Assembly: GCF_000003815.2 (NCBI RefSeq)
Contig: NC_049987.1
Location: 5,110,994 to 5,137,770, forward strand
From: Branchiostoma floridae
Taxonomy: Eukaryota; Chordata; Leptocardii; Amphioxiformes; Branchiostomatidae
Reading direction: 5' to 3'
DNA length: 26,777 nt
Shown in pieces: positions 19,997-26,777 of this stretch. Made by a program: the position numbers and the translations under genes. Under the pieces are notes generated by a model. It saw only the letters and a program-made list of their open reading frames with translations, was not told where the DNA came from and made no database searches. Positions within the stretch are counted from its first letter, which is position 1, and every line of letters starts with the position of its first letter.

Positions 19997-20167
19997 TACC
20001 CTGGGAGCCAGACAGAACCGGGTAGCTAGCGAGTTTTGTTCGGGGACCCAAGGCAGTCAGCCCGCAGATCTCACATTAGTGCTCTGGGGGAGTTTAAGCC
20101 TGAAGGAGTTATCGCTACCCATAGATAAACTGTCCTAGCTGCCCGATCCCGGCTGGCTCCCAGGGTA
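19997..20167. mobile_element. MITE with TACCCTGGGAGCCAG ends, perfect 9-bp TSD (171 bp)
   Basis: The inverted ends TACCCTGGGAGCCAG are flanked by the exact 9-bp duplication AACCCTCTC (19988-19996 and 20168-20176). The element is inserted in the tail half of the SINE at 19905-20800. It is non-coding. Like the fold-back family it makes 9-bp duplications, but the TIR is different. Confidence 0.85.
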
Positions 20168-20249
20168 AACCCTCTCCTTCCACTGCCTTTTACCTCCCCA
20201 TCCAGGTACCCATTTTTACACCAGAGTGGAGTGAGGAAAGTCATAACTA

Positions 20250-20689
20250 TAAGGCCATACCAATTTAATTGATTGGTTCATAGATTCGCTCGCTCCTATT
20301 TTTTGGAAAATCAAAAAAAAAATTACTACTCAGCAAATTTTCACTATTATGTGAAACCATTCACCAACTTTCTGGTGTAGCAAATTGGCCTTTATATGAT
20401 AAGCTCCTTAAAATGTGGGTATTATTATTGCAGTTATATTTTTCATTCATGAAGAATGGGACAAACATAAAAACTGACACTACTTTTGTAATTTTCAACG
20501 AACAGGTGCTGTTACTATACAGTAATAGTGTTTTTGTACTTTTTTCAAGCTGAAAATTTTTTATTCTTTATGTTTTGGATTAGCCCTTATCTTTACCCCA
20601 ACCATTTTACAATTTTTTTTTTCGCCCTGTCGCTCCATATTTTTTATGAAAAGATCCGTGAACCAAGAAATTAACTTGGCGTGGCCTTA
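20250..20689. mobile_element. MITE with TAAGGCCA ends (440 bp), inside the SINE
   Basis: Inverted ends of about 36 bp: TAAGGCCATACCAATTTAAT on the left, and on the right the complement of TAAGGCCACGCCAAGTTAAT, extending to TTGGTTCAYRGAT. The inside is AT-rich and non-coding. It splits the SINE body right after the GGCACTT word. The exact target duplication cannot be fixed because the ends themselves are TA-rich. Confidence 0.8.
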
Positions 20690-20839
20690 AGTGCCTTTCC
20701 CAAGGGCACAAGATTGGTAACAAGACAGGATTTGAATTTAAACCTCTTTGGTCTAGGCCAAATACCTTTCACTTACGCCACATGACCCCCCACAGCATGA
20801 ACATATTTCTGACATCAAAAAACAGCAAAACCTTGTACA

Positions 20840-21113
20840 TTAGGCCCAATCTACACACAGTTTTTACCGATATCTGTGGGGATGTCGGGAGGGATCTAGA
20901 ACGTAGGGGGCCGGACACCCATAGCGAAGCTGTCGGGGACCCCTGCTAAGCTATCGGTAAGGTATCGTACGAATGGTCCGGACCTTTCGGGAGAAATTTT
21001 CCCGATATCTTGACGGCGATATTGCAGTTCCATCTAGACGCTGAAAAAAAGCTGTCGGCGAGAGGTTGTTGGCTCGCCGATATTGGGAAAAACCGTGTCT
21101 AGATCGTGCCTAA
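20840..21113. mobile_element. MITE with TTAGGCCCAATCTACACAC ends (274 bp)
   Basis: The left end TTAGGCCCAATCTACACACA and the complement of the right end TTAGGCACGATCTAGACACG agree over about 34 bp. The inside contains short inverted words such as GATATC/CGATAT and CTGTCGG. It starts about 40 bp from the SINE. The GGC-type ends next to TTA/TAA could fit a Harbinger-like or TA-type family; this is not resolved. Confidence 0.7.
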
Positions 21114-21262
21114 GTTCTAGAATTTCAGATTCAAGCTGTGAAGAGGGGCAAGAAGGTTTTTGTTATTAAGTTTTGCTGACATTCTATTTATTTGCAGCAT
21201 TCTTTTGTTGTGCTCCCAAATTACTTTTTTGCACCTATTGAAGGCCACAGCAAGTAAATTTT

Positions 21263-21633
21263 TGTGGATGACATATCCTCTTCAGACTTAAATGAGAGAA
21301 GGCAAAAAAAAAATGGGTAGAAGGTTTTCAAAACAGACACCATATCCTAATGTAACAAAAATTGACAGAACATGGTGTCACAGCCAACGAGTCCTTTCTG
21401 TACTCAGGAGGTGGACAAAGTGAAACTAGTGTGGTAGAGACTGGTATGTGGATGACACCCTCTTCAGACTTAAATGAGAGAAGGCCAAAAAAAAATGGGT
21501 AGAAGATTTTCAAAACAGACACCATATCCTAATGTAACAAAAATTGACAGAACATGGTGTCACAGCCAACAAGTCCTTTCTGTACTCAGGAGGTCCAGGA
21601 CAAAGTGAAACTAGTGTGGTAGAGACTGGTATC
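21263..21633. repeat. Tandem duplication, two units of about 184 bp
   Basis: The unit starting TGTGGATGACA at 21263 is repeated at 21447 with only a few differences, including an extra CCA in the second copy near 21596. The near identity indicates a recent event. Confidence 0.9.
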
Positions 21634-22174
21634 ATTTAGTTTTACCAAGTTGGAAAATACAGTCATGGCTAACACATTGGTGGTACAGTGTTCTATCAAA
21701 AAATGTGTGATGATTCTGGCTGCTCAGCTGAAGAACTGCCCAAGGCTATAGGGAAGGATGGAGGAAGAGAGTCATGGCCATCCGTGCAACCAGCACGCCC
21801 GGATGATGATGATGAACAAGAAACACCTGTTCCGCCACCGTTCCCATTTTGGTACTTTCTTGTCATGTTCACCATCTCCAAAGGGGAAAGGAATTTTTTT
21901 TTCAATTTAAGAATCAGGCAAAAATTAATGAGCATGATGATGTCATCGACAAGATCTACTTGCTTTGGCCGTCTTATTGTTCTAACCCTTCTTGAAACAG
22001 GGAATACCAATGTTGATGTGTGGGTAATGGCTAATGTAAGGGACCATCCATTTATGATCTAAAAGGGGTGTTCATTTCTCTTTTGTCAAACAAAGGGCTG
22101 AGGCCAAATTTACATGCTGTGACCTAAAAAATGTATTTCAATCCCTGTTTCAGTACTAGTATCAGATCTCACAA
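21634..22174. other. Intergenic; open frames on both strands, uncertain
   Basis: A plus-strand frame (21688-22062, acidic and Pro-rich then hydrophobic) and a minus-strand frame (21696-22010, Ser-run) overlap. Neither resembles a known family, and part of both comes from GATGAT runs. No splice-bounded exon stands out. Confidence 0.3.
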
Positions 22175-22601
22175 TAAGGGTTGGATACTGGTACAGAAAA
22201 TTCATGTACTTGTACGAGTACAGTCCAGGTCCAGAGGATCAGGTCCAGGTCTTGTCCTTGTCCTGGACCTAATTGTCTGTGAAAACTTGTGAATGGGCAA
22301 TACTCAAAACCAATGGTCCATTTCGCTTCTAAGGATATGTTTGGAGACTTCCACTGGCGTTTTGAAATCCCATCTTCATCAAGTTTGACAGAAGAAACTT
22401 GGTAAAAGTGACTACCAACTCTCCTTTACTTTGCTCTTGTTATTTGCTTGGACATGTAAGCCCTAAAACGGGTGAGCGTCTGCCAGTAGAATTTTTTCAT
22501 TTTCATTTTTGATTCGGACCATTGGTCCATTTATTTTTTTCAGGTTCATTTTTTCACCACAAAAAGAAAACGTTTTGTACCGGCAACCGTTCCCACCCCT
22601 A
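22175..22601 (+). mobile_element. hAT-like MITE, copy 3
   Basis: This is the same family as the element at 671: left end TAAGGGTTGGATACTGGTACA, right end ...GGCAACCGTTCCCACCCCTA, with the internal GGTCC words and shared body. The flanks carry only an imperfect duplication (TCACA shared), which fits an older copy. Confidence 0.75.
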
Positions 22602-22953
22602 GTCACAGTCATATTCTCTCTGGAAACCCCTCAGTTCCATTTAAACCACGCAGGTTAACAAGCCCCCTGATTAAATAAAGACTAAGAGAGTAAGTCAATT
22701 GTCCTGACAGAAAAGTTTCCCCAAGCTAAGTATCCAATTCCATCTCTTTCCTGTCTGCATTGTTCCTACCACCCCAGGTTACATTCAATGCCAAACAAAA
22801 TACAGAAGTACCTTTATCACTCTTGGGAAACTCTAAGTGAGTCTAACGTTAAAAAGGAAAAGACATTTTTTTTTTCAGTAGGGAGCCTAGCCTGATTAAA
22901 TCTCGCTTATAGCAGCCCGCCAAACATCCGCCGGCGGGGAGGGGCCAGTTACA

Positions 22954-23156
22954 TACTCTCCAAGCAGAGGTTAGACTCCGGATGTATTTTTAACGTTTTT
23001 TTTAGTCGTTTTTATCGGGCTTTCTATTTTTTTTATATCTTGCTGTGTCAAAACCTGGCTGGCGTACTTTAAAAAAATGACAAATTAGAAAGCCCGATAA
23101 AAACGACTAAAAAAACGTTAAAGAAACAGCCGAGCCTAACCTCTGCTTGGAGAGTA
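22954..23156. mobile_element. Fold-back MITE, second full copy, perfect 9-bp TSD (203 bp)
   Basis: This is the same family as 11079-11257 with long arms. It is flanked by a perfect 9-bp duplication, CCAGTTACA (22945-22953 and 23157-23165). The arms carry the shared words GTCGTTTTTATCGGGCTTTC and its complement. Confidence 0.88.
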
Positions 23157-23206
23157 CCAGTTACAGCCCTGACAGCGGAGTTTGTGTTACACAGACTATA
23201 GAGAGC

Positions 23207-23390
23207 CATTCTCCAAGCAGAGATGTTGGTTGGAGAGAAGGATGGAGATAGCAGTGCCCACTGTATTTCTTGTGTCTGCCTCTGAAGAAAGAAATTTCGA
23301 CAAAGAGAAGCAGAGCTCTGTAAGACTCCCATCCACTGCTACCAGTATCCCATTCTCCCACTCCTGACCCAAACCTCTGCTTGGAAAATA
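23207..23390. mobile_element. Diverged element with fold-back family ends
   Basis: The ends TTCTCCAAGCAGAGA and CCTCTGCTTGGAAAATA are inverted and match the outer TIR of the fold-back family, but the inside is unrelated and does not fold. It lies 50 bp from the full copy at 22954-23156. No target duplication is visible. Confidence 0.4.
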
Positions 23391-23439
23391 ATGGGAAGGT
23401 ACATTTTAAAGCATTTCTTTTAATGTTTTTTGGATTTTA

Positions 23440-23830
23440 TATTACTTTTACAGAATTCATTCAAATTTTTAGGAACATGTACAGATTTTACAGGATTCAT
23501 ATGATGCACTACTACCTGATATACAGATTTCATGCAATCCACCATAAGAAACATATATGTTTCTTATGGAATACGTAAAATCCTTACTATTGATAAAATC
23601 ATATGAGTTCATATGAATCCTTACTATTGATAAAATCATATGAGTTCAGTAAAATGTGTATATTGTAAATAATTATAAATGTGTATGATTTTATCAATAG
23701 TAAGGATTTTACGTATTCCATAAAACTCGGATGAATTCTGTAAAATTCTTATGTTTCTTGGTAGTGGCTGGGATAGATAGCATAGATTTGTATGTATTCC
23801 ATATTAAAAACTCAAATGAATTTTGTCAAA
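23440..23830. repeat. Palindromic cluster with 39-bp perfect inverted repeat
   Basis: The 39-nt arm at 23564-23602 is perfectly complementary to 23685-23723. Between them is a second, direct copy of the arm core (period 37, 23579 and 23616). Immediately left is a 28-bp perfect palindrome, CCATAAGAAACATA and its complement (23542-23569). Outer arms around TTTTACAGAATTCAT (about 23448) and its complement (about 23731-23745) extend the fold. It is probably a fold-back element with internal rearrangement. Confidence 0.85.
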
Positions 23831-24661
23831 TTCAAATGAAAACTTTGGCACCCCTGAACAAGGCAATTAAAGATGACAGATTTCATCCAAATTCATTATC
23901 ACAAACAAAATCAAAATGTCTTCCAATGCAACATTAATGCCAAATCAGTTTAAAGCGGTGTGTATCCAAATGTGGAGGAGGGTTGTATGCATCTGCTCAA
24001 GACACTCATACCAATTTTCAGGGTACCTGGTTTTATTCAAGGACACGGGAGACGTAACCAAAACTGAAATTAGCCAATGGTCATAGATGGCAAAGGGTAC
24101 CTAGTTGGAGCTGCACCGTTATTCGTAAGGGACGTGAAAACCAGATTCTTAGAACACATGTGACCTCTGAGGTTTCGCAGCATATTCACACACTCTTGTT
24201 GGAGTGTTTTTAACATTCCTGACACTGAGCACGACTACTTTGCGAGAGGAGGAAATAAAACGATCTACATCATGATCAGGGCACACCGACTCAACTGAAA
24301 TGGAGGGCGATACAGACTTCTGACGAACTTTGATGCAGTGATGACGTCACACCATAGTAAAGCGCATGTGTATCCACAGCTTTTGAGTCACAGCTGAACA
24401 AGAGTGAGTGATTCAGTCACAAATTCCGTTAAGTCAATCCTTTGAGTTGGAGAATAGTTTCTTTCCCCTTATATAAAAAAACATGGGGCTTGTCATGAAA
24501 CTACAGCACAGGCTGGATCACAACATGAGTGACTGGGGGATGAGGACAACTTAGTTTTATGGCCGACATAATTGCATGTGATATAACGTTAACACAGACA
24601 GTGAACAAAGTAGGTGTCGACTGTGAGATTCTATACTTACCTTCAACTTTTGGTCTGCTCA
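23831..24661. other. Intergenic, nothing recognised
   Basis: Sequence of mixed composition without coding pattern or visible repeat ends up to the inverted retroelement fragments. Confidence 0.4.
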
Positions 24662-24860
24662 CTTTTGATGCTTATCAGACATCTGCCTCAGATGTCCTCA
24701 CTGGAGTGCTGTTTCTTGCCACTTAACGTATCCGATGTAGGTGGTGCTTTTGGGATTCAGTTCTCACTGCTAAAGCGCCACATGCATCGTCCAGATATGG
24801 CGACAAGAAGAAGAACTCCATTCAGAAGCTCTGAGGAAGATGTCTGATAGGCATCAAATC
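24662..24860. mobile_element. Inverted pair of retroelement-like fragments with hammerhead-like motif
   Basis: The plus-strand fragment 24771-24857 (AAAGCGCCAC ... GCTCTGAGGAAGATGTCTGA) has an inverted, diverged partner at 24745-24662. A third relative is at 11651-11739. The shared ending contains words close to a hammerhead ribozyme core. Penelope-like and related retroelements are known to carry such ribozymes, so these may be their terminal pieces. No reverse transcriptase is seen next to them. Confidence 0.45.
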
Positions 24861-24939
24861 ATAATCATAATAAAATAGAAACTTGTTTTTAATTGTTAAT
24901 TGTTAGAAGCGGATTTCACAGGCAAACTGCCTCCTATCC

Positions 24940-24996
24940 GATGATATGATATGATATGATATGATATGATATGATATGATATGATATGATATGATA
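24940..24996. repeat. Pentanucleotide microsatellite (ATGAT)n
   Basis: About eleven near-perfect copies of a 5-bp unit (ATGAT/GATAT phase). It follows the retroelement fragments at 24662-24860 and the stretch ending GCCTCCTATCCG. Confidence 0.95.
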
Positions 24997-25126
24997 ATCA
25001 GGTGATGGAGAGACATTACTGCTTGTGCAAAAGAAATCTCCATTGCAACATATTTTTAATTGTCAGGTGGTCTAAGGAACCCAGCAGAATTAAGCAAGTT
25101 TTCTTTTAAACCATGGCCTATCGTTC

Positions 25127-25309
25127 ATGTCATGCCTGGGTAGTCTGGGTACTGCAAACCTTGACCTCTCCAACTGTCAGGTGGGTGACAACTTCTTTGA
25201 GCTGGGGCACCTAGAGAAAACAAGAGGATGCTGTTATAAGGTAAAGGACCCATCGGCCAAAACCACAGTAAGACGGTATTCCTTTGCAGCCAGAGCAGTA
25301 CAGATGTGG
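25127..25309 (+). pseudogene. LINE reverse transcriptase C-terminal fragment, part 1
   Basis: The frame reads ...FFELGHLEKTRGCCYKVKDP and then TTVRRYSFAARAVQMW. This is the pattern F-E-L...TRG...K...R..FF..R.V..W found just before the C-terminus of CR1/L2-type LINE polyproteins. The frame is then broken by about 275 bp of unrelated sequence and resumes at 25586. It is a dead remnant. Confidence 0.65.
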
Positions 25310-25585
25310 ACTTTCCCTGTTATATTGTTATTGTTATTGGGTGGGCCGACTACTCACTCTTTGCAGCCAGGGGCTGAATTGCGAGGAGCTTACAATAGGC
25401 GGGGCTAAATCACAAGGGTCTGGAGCGAGCTGCCATTCGGCGCCACTCAGGTGACCTCAATACGACTGTCGCAAGTGTCTGGAGGGAGCTGTCATTCGGC
25501 GCCACTCAGGTGACCTCAATACGACAGTAATTGCCCCAGGTGCGGCTAAGGTACTGTAGGTTTTGAACCGCTCACACCGCACACA
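25310..25585. mobile_element. Insertion splitting the LINE tail, with 59-bp tandem duplication
   Basis: This foreign segment between the two halves of the LINE tail begins with a (TTATTG)n-like run. It contains two tandem units of 59 bp, starting CAAGGGTCTGGAGCGAGCTG at 25413 and CAAGTGTCTGGAGGGAGCTG at 25472, which share GGCGCCACTCAGGTGACCTC. The element type is not recognised. Confidence 0.5.
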
Positions 25586-25654
25586 TCCCTGCCTAGTGAA
25601 GTTGTCTGTGCCAATAGTGTCAACACATTTAAGACAAGACTGGATAACCGCTAG
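25586..25654 (+). pseudogene. LINE reverse transcriptase C-terminal fragment, part 2
   Basis: This part reads SLPSEVVCANSVNTFKTRLD then NR and a stop. The LPxEVVxAxSVNTFKxRLD ending is the usual LINE (CR1/L2-like) C-terminus and directly continues part 1 (VQMW | SLPSEVV). It is separated from part 1 by the insertion at about 25310-25585. Confidence 0.7.
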
Positions 25655-26405
25655 GAGCAGAGGAAATTCCTGGAGTAAAAGGAGGTTGTTACTTAAGGCA
25701 GTAAGCCTTCTACAATTAAGCATCCTCAAGGTAACGTTTTCTTCAAGGTATCTTAAAAGCAAACTCCAAACCTACTTGAAATTCAAAAAAGTGCTTTGAT
25801 ATGGAGGAATACCTCACATTAATTCATAGTAAACCATTCTACAAGCAACAATACAAAAATGAGAATAAGTGTGCATTGTTTAGAAATTGAAAAAGGTTGT
25901 CAACATAACACACCAGCCACTCAGAGACTGTGCCCCACACATCATAAAAATATCAAAGATGAATTTTACTTTGTCATGACCTGTCCTAGTAACAGTGAAG
26001 AGAGAGAAGTGCCTAGAAATGCACTTCTCCCTATATCTGGTATGCAGACTGATATTTTCCATGTACTGCTATCATGCCCTGAACTCTATTTCTGCATATA
26101 GGAGTAGGTAGTACATTGTAGCTAGGTATTCGAAATGCAAGACCAGACTACATGAAAGTGCTGTTACTGATATTTTGTTGCTCTGTATTTAGCCTCATTA
26201 GGCCATGTTGATTTGATTATATGGATGACATCCGTTTCCAAAAAAAAAAAGTTTTCGACCACACAGTAAATTGTGCAAAGCAGCTGTAAAATATACGCCG
26301 TAGATTGAAAAAAAGTATCAGAAAACAGATAACTAATGCCGTAGAATGCCAAAATAAATCTAAAGTGAAAGAATAAGATGTGAAAGGACAGAAAGAAAAA
26401 AATCT
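25655..26405. other. Intergenic, nothing recognised
   Basis: After the LINE tail the sequence is AT-rich without recognisable elements up to the last hAT-like MITE. Confidence 0.4.
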
Positions 26406-26413
26406 GTTATTGG

Positions 26414-26777
26414 TAGGGGGAGGTACCAGTACAGAAAATTCAGGTATAGGTCCCGTTCAGGTCTAGAGGATCAGGTCCAGGTCCGGACCTGAACCTGGAC
26501 CTGATTGTCTGTGGAAACTTGAGAATTGGCAATACTCAAAACAATGGTAATTGGTCAATTTTGCTACAAAGAAATCTGTTTGGTGGATTATCCGACTCCC
26601 TCTGGCGTATTAAGATCCCATCTTCATGTAATCAAGGCTACCTGTCTCTGTACCTTTGACTGTAGAAACTTGGTACAAATGACTATAAACTCAAGTCGAC
26701 TTCGCTCTTGACTTCTTGGCCCGGCAAGACCCCAAACGCCTGCCGACATAGTGTGTCCATTTTCTAATTGGCGAAAC
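26414..26777 (+). mobile_element. hAT-like MITE, copy 4, cut by the window end
   Basis: The left end TAGGGGGAGGTACCAGTACA and the GGTCC/GGACC palindrome (about 26460-26505) identify the same family as the element at 671. About 80 bp of its right end should lie beyond the window. The expected target duplication on the left is GTTATTGG (26406-26413). Confidence 0.8.

Larger units (their letters stand above)
19905..20800 (-). mobile_element. SINE on the minus strand, interrupted by two MITEs
   Basis: Read on the minus strand, the SINE head (about 20800-20720), body TTGTGCCCTTGGGAAAGGCACTT (ending 20690), then GACTTTCCTCACTCCACTCTGGTGTAAAAATGGGTACC (about 20243-20205) and tail (CTAGACACAGCAGATAACAACCCACGGTCCCTACAGC, about 19964-19926) are in the right order. 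They are separated by MITEs at 20250-20689 and 19997-20167. Confidence 0.7.

Noticed and set aside
21688-22062. 124-codon plus frame (and 104-codon antisense frame) as a possible gene
   Set aside because: No family pattern, part low complexity, no clear splice sites or promoter, and both strands are open.
25457-25762. 101-codon minus-strand frame
   Set aside because: It is antisense to the LINE tail and its insertion. The plus strand carries the recognisable reverse transcriptase C-terminus.

Overview
The window looks like genomic DNA from an invertebrate chordate, most likely an amphioxus (Branchiostoma). It holds one intact Frizzled-4 gene very close in sequence to the vertebrate protein, and the 5' part of a gene built from one ankyrin repeat per exon that reads as ANKRD6/diversin. 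The rest is AT-rich intron and intergenic DNA full of short non-autonomous transposons. The species cannot be fixed from the sequence alone.

Left part (1-8976, minus strand): five exons can be placed at GT-AG sites. Exon 1 (8863-8976) carries the likely start codon. Four further exons (8203-8301, 2293-2391, 1679-1777, 533-631) are each exactly 99 nt and phase 0, and each encodes one 33-residue ankyrin repeat. Their order and sequence follow the N-terminus and first four repeats of diversin. The gene runs off the window at position 1. A GC-rich open frame (4895-5353) lies between the exons of repeats 1 and 2, on the same strand, with a phase-0 donor. It may be an alternative first coding exon.

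Middle (about 9000-14700): no convincing coding sequence. It holds a MITE just upstream of the ANKRD6 start, a CA microsatellite, fold-back MITEs with 9-bp target duplications, and a three-unit tandem array apparently grown from the right end of such a MITE.

Right-centre (14700-about 17640, plus strand): the Frizzled-4 promoter region with CCAAT and octamer motifs, an uninterrupted 544-codon Fz4 reading frame (15106-16740), and an AT-rich 3' region. Fz4 and ANKRD6 are arranged head to head, about 6.1 kb between start codons. Frizzled receptors and diversin/Diego both act in Wnt and planar cell polarity signalling, so two members of one pathway are neighbours here. That arrangement is the most interesting biological observation in the window.

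Right part (17640-26777): no convincing gene. It contains a two-level tandem repeat (18118-19400), a SINE interrupted by two different MITEs (about 19905-20800), a 184-bp tandem duplication, further hAT-type and fold-back MITEs, a palindromic cluster with a 39-bp perfect inverted repeat, retroelement fragments with hammerhead-like motifs, a split LINE reverse-transcriptase tail and a pentanucleotide microsatellite.
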